From Macrothele yani (Eukaryota > Arthropoda > Arachnida > Araneae > Macrothelidae): a stretch of 64,000 nucleotides of DNA. Made by a program: the position numbers and the translations under genes. Positions 11,073 to 21,741 of the stretch are shown here, in pieces (the first letter of the stretch is position 1; every line of letters starts with the position of its first letter). The notes under the pieces are model-generated. The model was not told where the DNA came from. It saw only the letters and a list, made by a program, of their open reading frames with translations, and did not search any database. The stretch lies in assembly GCA_039090855.1 (NCBI GenBank), contig CM077011.1:27929001-27993000 (forward strand), in the 5' to 3' direction.

Positions 11073-11793
11073 GTAGACAAATGAGACAAAGCATGGTGCG
11101 ATGAAACTGCGCCAGAAACTGAGGCAGAAGTTTCAGTTTCTGACTGCAAGCAGTGCTTTTTGCGCCAGTTCTTGAGCTGCTGCGTCCGGGCCTGCCTGTT
11201 CCGCCCTATAGTTACACCTCTGCATAGAGATGACCAGGAGGAAAACCTCCCGAAAAAATAGAAACCTCCTCGAGCGTTTCACATTCTTGGATTTCAGATA
11301 GGATACCCTTGTCCCTTCTCCTCCTCAGTCAGACACGATCAGACTGTCTTTAATGCCCTGGGAAAAATTCTCCGTCCCCGTTATCCGAAATGTCTGCGCT
11401 GGAATCAATACCGTTTGTAAGCTATAGGTTGCAACTGTGCTTAATATCGTTTTCTTCGAACAAGTTGTTGCTCTATGACTGGAAGCAGTATAGCGGCAAG
11501 TTGAGAGGTGTTTAGGGTGACACAGTTCCCAAATCCGCCCCTGGCAGTGCTGCTTTTCCGGAACTGAGTTTGGGAAATGCTTCCAATGGCTCATGTCAAA
11601 GTTTGCATTCTTCCTTCCAGAGTTTGTTAGCGGCGATGAGATCTAACTATTCATTCCTATGAATAAGATTTTAGTTGCGTGAACGATTCAGTATCGACAC
11701 TTTCTGATAAACTTTGGAATTAAATTCTTTTTTGTAGGTCTTTTCGTATATCTGTCGTAGTTGTAATTTGAGAATATGAATTTTGGACACTAC
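11073..11793. other. unassigned intergenic stretch
   Basis: Holds a minus-strand open frame at 11,325-11,594 with no recognisable motif. No repeats or RNA genes seen. Confidence 0.45.
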
Positions 11794-11919
11794 TATATAC
11801 TGATGAGCCGAAACGTTAAAACCACCTCTGCGTTATGCAAATTAATGCGCGTGCAGCCAATCAACGTCACGTGCTAAGGTCACAAATGATGTACTATATA
11901 ATACCTGGCTCGGAGCTCA

Positions 11920-12239
11920 ATCAGTCAGTCGCCCGCGGGCGGCCTAGTGATCAGCGTTCGTGACTGCCACGGAGAAAACCTCAGGTTCGATGCCAGGTAG
12001 GTACAAACGCTCGAACCACTAAATATCCGCCGTGCGTCGGATGGGCACGTTAAGCCGTCGGACTCCAGGTACTGGCCCCTCGGTAATAAATAAGGGAGTC
12101 TTCCTTCCCCCTTTTACCTCGCTTCCGTGTCACTCTAGCCCAAATCTCCTAGCTGCCTTTTTCTAAGGGCTGTTTAAGACCTGGGGTCAGACAATCCCTT
12201 CCTAAAATCTTCTGCATAAGATTTGATCTATCAGTCAGT
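11920..12239 (+). mobile_element. tRNA-derived SINE, family A, copy 2
   Basis: Plus-strand copy inserted in the 5' leader of the Tc1 element. The 10-bp target duplication atcagtcagt is perfect (11,920-11,929 and 12,230-12,239). The head gcctagtgatcagcgttcgt with anticodon loop ctgccac and B box ggttcgatgcc matches copy 1. The 3' end again has a gatct-type tail (gatttgatcta). Confidence 0.9.
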
Positions 12240-12257
12240 ATTTCGTTTCGTCTCAAC

Positions 12258-12310
12258 ATGGGAAAAGCAAAGGCTTTATTTGATTTCGACAAAGGCCAGA
12301 TCGTTTTGGT
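12258..12310 (+). pseudogene. N-terminal end of the outer Tc1 transposase
   Basis: The ATG at 12,258 opens MGKAKALFDFDKGQIVL, the usual start of this Tc1 subfamily (MGKxxxLSxFDKGQIV). It stops being collinear at cgttttggta, where a duplicated SINE tail begins. The protein resumes near 13,868 with KSISETATLLGCSR-like residues. Confidence 0.8.
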
Positions 12311-12489
12311 ACTGCCCCCCCCCCCGGTGATAAATAAGGAAGTCCTACTCCCCCATTTTAACGCGCTTCCGTGTCACTCTCGTATCGGGCACTCTAGCCC
12401 AAAGCTCGTAGTTTTCTATTTCTAAGGGTTGTTTAAGACCAGGGGTCAGACACTCGCTTCCTTAAATCCTTTACATATGATCTGATCTA
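12308..12489 (+). repeat. tandem-duplicated SINE tail
   Basis: From ggtactg onward this repeats the 3' part of the SINE that starts at 12,068 (offset 240 bp). The junction is at the shared bases ggta, once in the SINE and once in the transposase. The copy ends in gatcta, then the nested Tc1 intervenes. The SINE flank tcagtcagtatttcgttt resumes at 13,854. A run of C at 12,316-12,325 lies at the start of the copy. Confidence 0.8.
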
Positions 12490-13850
12490 CACTGGTGTGC
12501 AAAGATTAAGGACGAAGAGGAGAAATTAGCATAACAACGGAACGAGCAGGCAGAACGGACCGAAAGACCATGGCCAACAGGTAATCCAGTAGACGACATC
12601 TGGATGACTTTACCCGAGGTCGCGTCATTGGGAAGTTGGAAGAAGGTCGAAGTGTAACTAGTGTGGTCGAGGAGTTCGGGATCGCTCACAGCATCGTTTC
12701 ACGAGCTTGGAGAGCATTTCAAACTACAGGAACAGTTGTCCGAGAGTTTAGCAGTGGTCGTCCGCGAGCAACCACGGCGGCGGACGACCGGTATATTGTC
12801 CTACAGGCGAGAAGAGACAGACGGCAGACAGCGGGAGAAATCGCAATGCACGTACAACAGACAACTGGACGTCCGTTATTGCGTTTTACTGTGGCCAGGA
12901 GGCTGCACAAAGGTGGTCTATTTGCACGACGACGAGTACGGTGTGTGCCATTAATGCCTGCTCATCGGAGACGGCGGTTTCTGTGGTGCCAGGAACACAA
13001 GAACTGGACACATCAGCAATGGGGTCGAGTTCTCGTTACGGATGACAGCCGATTTAGTCTGACGAGCTATTCTGGACGTATACACATCTGGAGAGAGCAG
13101 GGAATACTCAATCACACCTCCAACATCATCGAAAGGGACCGGTTTGGAGGTGGCGGAGTTCTCGTTTGGGGCGGTATCATGCTTGTTAGCCGTACTGACC
13201 TCCACATCTTCCAAGGAGGTTCAGTCACTGGTGTCCGCTATTGTACCGAGGTTCTCCTGCCTCACGTGCGTCTGTTTAGAGGTGCTGTGGGTCCTGAGTT
13301 CCTCTTCGTGGACGACAACGCTGCACCTCATCGTCCAGTGGCTGTCGCAGAGTGAAGATATTCTACGCGTGGATTGGCCCGCAAGGTTCCCGGTCCTAAA
13401 TTCAATCGAACACGCGTGGGACCTTCGCGGGAGACGTTTGGCAGCACGTCACCAGCCGCCAGCAACGATTCCGCAGCTGCGATTGGCGTTACAAGGGGAA
13501 TGGGCCGCGATGCCTCAACAGCTCCTTGACAACCCCGTCCTCAGCATGGACAGACGTTGTAAATCCTGCAACGCAGTCAGGGGTGATCATATCCCCTACT
13601 AAAGACTGGGTTTTTCTTGGCAGCCGCCTGTCACTTGGACGTTTCTGTCTTCTGTCCAGTTGTGCTCGAAGCTACCTTTTCAATAAAGTGCCTCTGTATC
13701 CTTCGGATTCCTTGTTTGGACGGTTTTGCTCACTTGTTCCATATTCTTACATCTTGGGAATCTTATGGTATGGTTTGAATCGATGTGGAACACTTCTGCA
13801 CGACTTTGCATTCGAAAAACCGTCTCGTCCTTAATTTTTGCACGCCAATT
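12490..13850 (+). mobile_element. nested Tc1-like element (DD34E), nearly complete
   Basis: Inverted repeats cactggtgtgcaaagattaa (left) and ttaatttttgcacgccaatt (right), each followed inward by a gacgag-type sequence. TA on both sides. Length 1.36 kb, with a transposase filling most of it. It is inserted in the duplicated SINE tail, so it is the youngest insertion in this nest. Confidence 0.88.
12588..13602 (+). pseudogene. Tc1-like transposase (DD34E), one frameshift, start lost
   Basis: Opens SSRRHLDDFTRGRVIGKLEE, where family members start MSSRRHLDDF. Here the Met codon is replaced by TAA. Domains in order: paired HTH (VEEFGIAHSIVSRAWRAF), GRPR-like hook (SGRPRATTAADDR), second HTH, and the catalytic core with VTDDSRF (first Asp) and FVDDNAAPHRP (second Asp). 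The frame shifts near 13,355 through loss of a few bases. It then reads QSEDILRVDWPAR, SIEHAWD (Glu present) and ends GDHIPY then stop, the family's usual end. All three acidic residues survive, but the missing start and the frameshift make it inactive as it stands. A minus-strand relative lies at 21,985-23,021. Confidence 0.9.
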
Positions 13851-13853
13851 TAT

Positions 13854-14750
13854 ATCAGTCAGTATTTCGTTTTGGTAAGAGCATCTCCGAAACCGCGACG
13901 CTGCTAGGCTGTTCACGTTGTGCAGTAGTTAGCATGTACCTATCAAAGATGGTCCGAAACAGGTGACACTTCGAGCCATCGACAAGACGTGGGCAGACCA
14001 CGCCACACTGATGCCAGAGGTCAGAGCAAGCTATCTCGTCTTGTCCGCAGTAACAGGAGGGCTACTGCGACTGATATCATCCATAATTTCAATTGTGGTG
14101 AAGGGCCCAATGTGTCCGAACACACAGTTCATCATATGCTATGGGTCACCGAAGCCGCAAACCCATACGTGTGGCTATGCTCACAGCAATTCACCGTCGT
14201 CAACGCTTGCAGTGGGGCACGTAATCCCATGGAAGACTAGAACAGGATCTCATGATCAGATGGATCCCGTTTTCTGGTACAACATGTCGGCGGACGAGCT
14301 CGTGTGGGACATTTACCAAAAAAGCCTTCTCACCTGGATGCACTGTGGGACGGATCCAGGTAGCTGGAAAGAGTGTGACGGGCTGGTATATTTTCTTGGG
14401 GAATACTTAGACCCAGTGTCCCTGTAGGGCGAACTTTGACAGCTGTCACGTAGCTGAACATCGTGGTTGACCAAGTAGACCCTTTATGGTGACTGTATTC
14501 CTTGCCGGTGGTGGCGTCTTACAGAAAGACAATGCTCCATGCCACAGTGGGAAGAAGGTTTAGGAATAGTTTCAAGAACATGAAGAAGAATACCATTTAT
14601 TGCCATGGCACCCAAATTCGCCGGACATGAATCCTATCGAGCATTTGTGGTTTGAGTTGGAGAAACGGGTACGAGCAGCATCACCCCAACCACGTAATTT
14701 ACGGGAATTGCGGGATCTTCTGTTGCAGTCATGGTGCTAAATATATCAAG
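13854..14750 (+). pseudogene. remainder of the outer Tc1 transposase
   Basis: Resumes after the nested element with an HTH region (RDAARLFTLCSS-like, frame-shifted). Then come GRPRHTDARGQSKLSRLVRS and SEHTVHHML in one frame, and a damaged first-Asp region near 14,250. QKDNAPCHSGKKV holds the second Asp, followed by PNSPDMNPIEHLWFELEKRV with the catalytic Glu. Multiple stops and frame changes. The distance from the second Asp to the Glu follows the longer 36-residue spacing seen in the copy at 15,890-16,651 rather than 34. Confidence 0.82.
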
Positions 14751-14870
14751 AAACACCGACCAACATCTTGTTGAATGCCTCATCGGGTGAAAATCTCTTA
14801 CAGCGGCGAGATGGAGACCTACATCATATTACGTAGGTGGTTTTAATGTTTCGGCTGATCGGTGTATATG

Positions 14871-15818
14871 TTCCATTCATTTAATCACTGTGTACCTCAG
14901 ACTATATATAAATTACGTCCGCTGAGCTACATGTAATCTATCGATGTCATCAGAGAAACAATGGCATACGTGTTTTTCTGTTTTAATCAGAATTAAGAGT
15001 ATGTCTTAAACGAAAATTGTTCCTTACCACGAAATCCCCTTCCTAAAACGAACGGATGCGTATCCGATCAGAAAATGGAACTGCGTTCTACTTTGATGAT
15101 TGATTGATCGTGTATCTGTCTCTCACGAATGTCTCAGGAGGATACAAAACTTCCAGCGAAACAGAAAGTGCGTCCGGAAAAGTGCACTGCAACTCGTGTA
15201 ATCAAAGGTGAATTCGAGTGGTCGGGCTGTCTGTACTTAATTGCTGTCTCTGTTGTATTTCGCTTCGTGTCTTAGCACAGTAGCCGTCGTCACGTGACGT
15301 GAATGCGACACAAAAGAGCGACCTGTTCTTATAATCGACGGAACGTTCTTTATTGTCCAGAAAGTTTCACTTCCGGTTTTACCAGGCTTGGCGACATTCC
15401 AGGTTGAACACCTTTCGCTTTTTTACGAAATCATCTGTCACTGCACTCTTAAAAGCAGGACTTCGTTCCATCGAGTCTTACTATAGATGTGTACATATAG
15501 GTAGCGAACAGAGAAATAGAAACAATGTTTTGTCTGTGTGGAGATACGCTTGTGTTAGCAACATTTGTTGAGATTTCTTTATAAGAAAAAATCCTTGAAA
15601 TTAAGTTGAACTGGTGAAATGTCTAAAGCAGCCAAGCTTAACACCGGGTTTTTTTTTTTTTTTTTGTCAGATATACGTGACCACGTGAAATCTGAAAGAC
15701 GCGGAACTAATTTCTACGACGAATAATTCTTTTATGATTCCGATTAAAACTTCCCCCAAAATATGTCATATACTCATACTTGAATTCGTGTAAACCTGCT
15801 GTTTCCCCAACAGTGATA
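14871..15818. other. unassigned intergenic stretch with poly-T run
   Basis: No protein or RNA feature recognised. A run of about 18 T at 15,648-15,665 could be the tail of a minus-strand retro-insertion, but I found no body for one. Confidence 0.4.
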
Positions 15819-15889
15819 TACACCGATGAGCATTAGTGATATATACCCATTACATTATGACCACCTTAAGCTGTAGGAACCTATTTAGC

Positions 15890-16651
15890 CCGCCAAACTG
15901 CGGCCACTTGGCAAGGCATCGATTCAATGAGGTGGTGATAGGTATCCTGGGGTATCTGGTGTCATACTGTCAACAGCAGGTCCTCCAGTTCCCGTACATT
16001 TCGCTGCGGTGGTGATTTAGCGCGAATCCGCTTTTCCAAGTCGAACCACAAATGTTCGATTGGGTTCATGTGAGGTGAATTTGGGGGCCAGGGCATTAAC
16101 AGAAATTCACCAGCATGTTCCTCGAACCACTCCTTGACGATTCTGGCAGTGTGACACGGCGCATTTTCCTGTTGGTAATGACCATCACCAGCAGGGAACA
16201 TCGTTGCCATGAATGGGCGAACTTGTTCCGCAACGATGTTCAGATGCCTGACAGCTGTCAGGGATTGTGCTATTGGGATAATGTGGCCTAAAGTGTCCCA
16301 AGAAAACATCGCCCACAGCGCAACACCTCCGCCGCCGGCCTGTTATCGCCTAATAGTGCATCCAGGTACCATAGCCTTCGTTGGTGATCGGCGTATCCGC
16401 GCTCGGCAGTCTACGTGATGCTCCAGGAATCTTGATTTGTGAGACCAGGCCACTTTCCTCCAATCATCCACGGGCCTTTCTCGACGATCTTTGTCCCATT
16501 TTGTTGGCGATGACTTGCAGTGAGCATGGGGACCACCCGCCTGTGTCTTCGGTTGTGCAGGCCCATGCACGGAATGCTGCGATGAACTGTGTGCTGTGAC
16601 ACATTGCCCTGATCACCACTGTTGTAGTTGCTGGTGATTTGTCGCACTGTG
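15890..16651 (-). pseudogene. C-terminal two thirds of a Tc1-like transposase (DD36E spacing)
   Basis: Minus-strand reading: RQITSNYNSGDQGNVSQHTV (second HTH region), a damaged first-Asp region (WPGLTNQDSW), MFSWDTLGHIIPIA and GHYQQENAPCHTARIV. The second catalytic Asp is Glu here (QQEN instead of QQDN). Then WPPNSPHMNPIEHLWFDLEK has the final Glu, 36 residues downstream. It ends ESMPCQVAAVWRAK-like. Frame changes near 16,310 and 16,430. The N-terminus continues at 18,752 beyond the P-like insertion, and the frame rejoins exactly (RRA then TVRQI) if one 8-bp duplication is removed. Confidence 0.88.
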
Positions 16652-17123
16652 GCCCTGCGCTAGGTACTTAGAAGGAGAAGAGGTAGGTCCATCGTAACCG
16701 CGCAGCCTTCCCGCTTCTCTTCGCTGCGCTATGACGTCGCGGTGGCCATAAGCGAAGCTGTAACGCGCACGGAGTCATACCGAGAAAGTGTCGTGTGCTA
16801 TGTGAATTTTCAATCGAAATAACAGAGCTAGTAGTAAATAATTTTTAAGTAAAAATTGTACAAACATCCAACTATTTTTCAAAATAGAGTAAATATATAT
16901 ATATATATATACTGGGAAAAAACGTGAATATGACGTGAATACTGTTTGATGCTTTTTTGCTGAATATATATATATTTTTTCTTTTCCAAAAGCACGCTGC
17001 AATGGCTCTTTGGAGCTGGGAAATCTACATTTCATTACGTCTAATCAGTCATTTACCAATTTTATAAAATTAGCAATTTGATTTCTTTCAGGAAAAAAAT
17101 ACTCTACAGCTTTGCTTACGTTG

Positions 17124-18500
17124 TTAGATTGCATTTGGGGCGCTAAAACTAATTCTATGTCTCATGGGGCCTCTTGCATTTGTGTGGATCCATTTTATTT
17201 TATGAAACACCTTTAATTCTGATCGAGTTATTACGTTCCAGCAAAAGATCAAATATCTGGCGAGTGATAGTTCCACACTACAGCGTGTTCCGCAATCAAA
17301 TATATGATTTCGGAGAAGTTTAATTAGATGGGGCACATCGGCAAACATCCATATTTTTCGATTTTCATTTACTGGATTTGGAAAAGAAGACAATGTTGGG
17401 GTTATTCCAAGCTGCCTCCAAACCTTGATATCCCCCTCCCCCCAAAGATCAGATACCACTCAATGCACTAAATAACCCGATTGATCAACGGCTCGAATGC
17501 TTGGAAGCAGTATGCGCATTTTAGTTTTGATGAAAAGATATGCTTTTCGAGAAATATCATGCAAAACAAGTGCTTGACTTATATCTTCTTCATTCCATTT
17601 TTCTGGTCTCTTTTTTGACACAAGAGTTTGAATTTGCACTTCATTGAAACAATGGCCAAGCAAATTTATGATAACTGGCCACCTTTCACTGTTGCTCAGC
17701 AAATTTCTATTCTTGCATTTGCGTTTCATAATATTAATTTCCGTTTTCTGGGAGACGCGGGTTCGAGTCCCGCTCCAGGACGATGAAAATTTTCAAGTTT
17801 TCGGATATTATCTGACTTACCATCCTTGTCACATTTACGCCAAAAATCGGATTGTCATCTTCAAAATTTGTATTATATGGCGTAATCTCGTATTTCTTTC
17901 ATGATTAATTTCCGTTTTCAGGTTTCTTTCTCGAGGCAAAAGCATTGTTTTACCATTACCAACTGTTTTCTTACGTTTGATATTTCTTCCCGTAGTGAAT
18001 TATTTTCACACTTCAGTTGCATTATATTTTTGTTCAGACATTCGCACTTCTCACATAACGTTGACGGTATGATAAATGTTGGTCAGGAATGATGTCACTT
18101 TCATTGTGACCTGTGATTTGACGTTTAATTGGAGATATACTTTCAATTCGATTTAATGCATTTTTTTCTGACCTCTCCGATCTTAAACCGTTCACTTCGA
18201 ACAGAAGTTTGCTCCTCCATCTGCTAAGGCATATTTTTTGTAGGCACGGCATCTTTTCTCAGTTTTTTTCTGGGAGGCAAGTTCAGCAATTCATTTCTAA
18301 GATCTCGCTCTTACTTCAAGACATCAAAGTGTTCTGAACACATTCGAGCTTTCTTTGCATCGAATACATCCTTTTGACAGCATTTCGCTCTACCCATTGC
18401 TTCAAGAAATCTCTATCCGATGGGAAAACATGGTATGCAACATCTAACTTCCTTTCCTTTGAACTGTTGTTACGACAAAGTGCAAAGCGTATCCAGGTAT
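17124..18500 (-). pseudogene. P-element/THAP9-type transposase remnant
   Basis: On the minus strand the N-terminal end near 18,490 reads CRNNSSKERKLDVAYHVFPS then DRDFLKQWVERN. This is the THAP zinc-finger pattern (Cys near the start, then HxFP...W). Farther on, 17,460-17,729 has WNEEDISQALVLHDISRKAY, matching the segment after the leucine-rich region of THAP9/P transposases. 17,124-17,459 has VVSDLWGEGDIKVWRQLGI and FADVPHLIKLLRNHIFD, the conserved catalytic-core region. One TGA separates these last two blocks in an otherwise continuous frame. A SINE interrupts the gene at 17,733-17,919. The GTP-binding insertion domain and C-terminus are missing. Confidence 0.82.
17733..17919 (+). mobile_element. 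short tRNA-derived SINE, family B, copy 1
   Basis: Insert 17,749-17,903 (155 bp) bounded by a perfect 16-bp target duplication attaatttccgttttc (17,733-17,748 and 17,904-17,919). It begins inside a tRNA-like head (gggagacgcgggttcgagtc then ccgctccaggacga, containing the B box) and ends gtatttctttcatg. A longer copy at 45,467-45,632 keeps the whole head. Full-length head lost here, so this copy is 5'-truncated. Confidence 0.9.
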
Positions 18501-18751
18501 TTTCGAGATAGTCGTACACAGGAAAAAAAAAACAAATGAAAAAAAAATGAATAAAACGACAAAGCAGGTCTAAAATTGACAAAGAAATGCAGCGAGTAAT
18601 CGACACTACAGCACAAGCTCCGAATGCTCAAGAGATCGTTTATGGCCACTGTGACGTCACACTCCAGCACGTAGGGTGACAGCTCGCCGGCGGCAGGGAA
18701 ACATAGGCGATTGTACCTACCTCTCCTCTGTCTAAGTACCTTGGCCCTGCG

Positions 18752-19003
18752 GTCGCTGTGAACAATTCTCGACAGTCTCCGCTCCCTTGTGGCATTAATA
18801 AGCTGCGAACGACACACGGCTGGACGAACGTTCGTTGTTTGGCCGTCTGTGCACCACTTTTGATACATACTCACTACAACGGCACGCGAACAACCCGGAA
18901 GCCACGCCGTTTCCGATATCGGCGTAAACGGCGCGACTTCCGAGGCGTCGTGCTCCACAGTTTGTCCTTCATCAAACTCCGATAAATCGTTAGTTTTACC
19001 CAT
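18752..19003 (-). pseudogene. N-terminal part of the Tc1-like transposase split by the P-like element
   Basis: Starts MGKTNDLSEFDEGQTVEHDA at 19,003 and continues PISETAWLPGCSRAVVVSMY (first HTH), then RERRLSRIVHSDRRA up to the target duplication. The upstream open stretch to 19,105 lies in the terminal repeat and is not coding. The rest is at 15,890-16,651. Confidence 0.88.
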
Positions 19004-19151
19004 TCTGACTCCGAACACTTCTAACCGAAAGCCGGTCCTCGGGTTGTATATATACTGCTCTGTGAACTTCACCTGGGCCACCGTTCGGTCTCCAGGCGCG
19101 TTCATTTCTCTAGGCTGGGGATGGTCATAATGTAATGGCTTATCGGTGTTT

Positions 19152-20844
19152 ACGATGAAACCAGTCTAAGACGAAATCCATGGGACTGGAACTGTTTTAT
19201 GTTTTGGACTGGTTTCCGTTTTATGCAGGTGCGTCCATGGGAGCCACTGAAATGTAAACATTTGAATTTTTGTCATGCTAATAACAGAGTTTACATAATT
19301 AGTGATTACTATGAGCGAATGTATTGTTCGTAGTACCTTAATAAACTAAGGATCACAAACCTCTATTATTTTAAATAATCCAACATGAATATCTGTACAG
19401 TAACACACAGTGTGACGCTCAGTGAGAGCACGTGTGCTGTTCGTTAACTGAAATAATTCAATCACCTCGGAGGAATGCAAAATCTCGAATATCCTGAATA
19501 TTTTACGATGCTTGATGATACGTTTTTATCCTATAAATGTAGATTCTATATTCACCTCTATTTCATCATCCTCGATGCTATTGTTTTTTCTTCAATTTGA
19601 TGTCCCTCATAATTTCGTCAATATATTGATTCTTTAGGCGCTACAGAAAGAGGCAAACGAACGAGGAGAACCCGCTACAAGCAATGATCACCTCAATGAA
19701 TAAATGTTAGAGAATTTAATCGGAGCATCTCTATGAAATCCATACGAAACAGCCAGCTGGGAATACTTTTGGTCTTTACTCCCAGAGAGCAAAACTGGTC
19801 ACATGACCTATACCTGAGTTCTGCTGCGTGCTTAAGGAGAAGCCAAGCAATGGATCTGTTGCAGTGTGTGTTTGTGTAAAATTTGCTCCGTATGAATTCA
19901 TCATTACACTTTATCGTGTAAGGTTTTGTATTCAATTAAAATTCTTGACATCACGGGAGCATGGGGGAACTTTCCGTTTTTACAATGTTCATTAACTGTA
20001 CTGCCATTTCCGCGTTAAGCACGTTCCTTTTTAGACAGGTAATAGTGCGAAATGTTCTATCTTTAAGTTCGAGACTGAAAAAAAAACTTCCGTTTTGGGC
20101 AGGTTTCCGTTTTATGCAGGTTCCGTCTCAAGAAAGGTTTTAATGTATAACGTTTTATTTTTTACAGTGGCTATCTTTTAGCTACTTTTAACTTTAAGCT
20201 TTAACTTCAGCTTTGCTGTAAAACACTACAAGTTTAGCTCATTTAAGGTTTAACTTTCACGTAGTGAATTGGCTTCACTGTAGAGCCCGGATATTTTACT
20301 GTTCGTTACATCCAAGTGTACGAAATGAAGCAACGTGACACGTTTTAATCCACTTAATTTGTTGTCATCGCACGTCATCCATACCTTAGCCAGAAACCTT
20401 GTTGGCTTTGAATCAAATCACAATAATACGTGTTCAATCCAGCATCGAATTAGTTATATCTCCCTCTGCTCTTAACGATCTTGAGCATACAAACTTTCGC
20501 TCGCACGTTAATCATTCGTGAATTAGTTTAAGATGATTAATCAAGAATCAGCCAAGAAAAACTGTCCTACGAAAGCATTTCCCATTCTCACATTGCACAT
20601 CGAGCTCTTATCTCAGCAGTCATCCTATGTAGCTTGCCTTTTGACTACGCTGTCAGGAGTTGCCAACTTCAAATTCATCGAGAGGAACTTTGTGGCGTTA
20701 AGTCAGAAAAGTATTTAACGAGGAGAAACGAAATTTACATAACACTGGAACTCAAAGGGAAGGTCAAATTAGAGGAATACATCTCAGATACTCATGGCGT
20801 ACGGTATAATATTTAATTTTGAATGCGCTCGAAAATGCGCTTTA
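19152..20844. other. unassigned intergenic stretch
   Basis: Two short direct copies of gtttccgttttatgcaggt, near 19,210 and 20,104, are about 900 bp apart. They may mark the ends of an unidentified insertion. No protein or RNA gene recognised. Confidence 0.4.
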
Positions 20845-21331
20845 CACTCAATGGACAAAATATTAGAGATACTTACCTAATAGCGTGTTGATCCTCCTCT
20901 AGCTCGAATAACAACCTGTACACGAAGTGGCATCGACTTTATCAGATTTCAGAAGGTTTCTGAAGCTAACGCTGTACGCGCCTGGATATTCTACGTCGAC
21001 CCAGGTCATCAGCGGCGTGAAGTCGGCTACCGCTTGCTCTCTGGGCGCTGGTACGTCCGTCGATGGCATGCTCTCGGTACACCCTTGATAAGATTGCCCT
21101 CGGGAACCCCATTTGGCCTATAGAATATCCCACCTGTCTTGCGCCAACAGTGCGTCCACGATCAAAGTCGCTCAGATCACCAGGTTTACCCATGTTCGTA
21201 GATTGCAGTGCACTGTTGGGAAATTCTGCTGTCTGCCAGTTTATCGCCCCCGTTCGGTTTGGGTCTGAGCGCGGGGGATGTCATGTCAACTGCCCATTAC
21301 CCTTAACTCTAAAATTTTGTCTACCTGATCG
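20845..21331 (-). mobile_element. internally deleted Tc1-like element
   Basis: 487 bp between TA dinucleotides. The inverted ends share tggacaaaatattagag (left) and, inverted, tagacaaaattttagag (right). The minus strand has MGKPGDLSDFDRGRTVGARQ at 21,193 as the transposase start, an HTH with stops of sequence, and, after a large deletion near 20,965, the family C-terminus (SMPLRVQVVIRARGG). Only the two ends of the gene remain, so the copy is a MITE-like derivative. Confidence 0.82.
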
Positions 21332-21741
21332 TATACTCACCTCACGGAGTTTCTGGGCGGGATTTCAGTTGGAAAAATTAGTTAACGAAGTTTCGGCTGG
21401 TTTTGTTTTATCTAAGTCAAATATTTCTTATAGCCCATTAATTTTGTGTGATCTTTGTTTGCTTATACTCGGTTCATGCTTATTTCCACTTCGAAACGTT
21501 TTACAATCCCTTTTGACACGTCATAGATTGGTAATTTCCCGTTGAGTTGCCGATATTTAATTGCAGGATCATTCTCAAGGCGGAACAGCTTCTTTCACGA
21601 AACTAAAAAGGTGGTGGTGTCTAGTTTCCCGGCTTTGCTTTGGTGCTTTACCAATGGATCAGAAGACGATTAGGTTGGCTAGGACAAAATTTGCTGGTTT
21701 TTCCCGCCTGGATGTGGGAAGGGAGGTGCCCCCCGCTTCTA
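21332..21741. other. unassigned spacer between two Tc1 elements
   Basis: No feature recognised. Ends at the TA preceding the next Tc1 terminal repeat. Confidence 0.45.

Larger units (their letters stand above)
11794..14870 (+). mobile_element. Tc1-like element with nested SINE, duplication and second Tc1
   Basis: Inverted repeats: gatgagccgaaacgttaaaa then ccacct at the left, aggtggttttaatgtttcgg then ctgatc at the right. Each is flanked by TA. Removing the SINE (11,930-12,229), the duplicated block (12,308-12,489) and the nested Tc1 (12,490-13,850) leaves roughly 1.25 kb, a normal Tc1 length. Its transposase runs on the plus strand from the ATG at 12,258. Confidence 0.88.
16652..18751 (-). 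mobile_element. P-element-like transposon with 8-bp target duplication
   Basis: Element 16,660-18,743. The 8-bp duplication gccctgcg is perfect (16,652-16,659 and 18,744-18,751). Terminal inverted repeats are c(t/a)aggtacttag, and the similarity continues imperfectly inward for about 100 bp (gagaggtaggt, tgacgtca/g, gtggccata). P elements make 8-bp duplications. The coding remnant inside (THAP zinc finger plus P-type transposase core) agrees. It is shorter than autonomous P elements (about 2.9 kb) and itself carries a SINE. Confidence 0.85.
15819..19151 (-). mobile_element. Tc1-like element split by a P-like element
   Basis: Left terminal repeat near 15,819 (acaccgatgagcatta then cccattacattatgaccacc, with a short internal insertion). 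Right terminal repeat, inverted, at 19,120-19,151 (ggtcataatgtaatgg then cttatcggtgtt). The transposase is on the minus strand: N-terminal part at 18,752-19,003, C-terminal part at 15,890-16,651. The 2.08 kb between them is a separate insertion. Confidence 0.88.

Noticed and set aside
18470..19105. 211-codon frame as a single protein
   Set aside because: It spans terminal repeat, Tc1 N-terminus, the target duplication and the end of the P-like element. Only 18,752-19,003 is genuine Tc1 coding.
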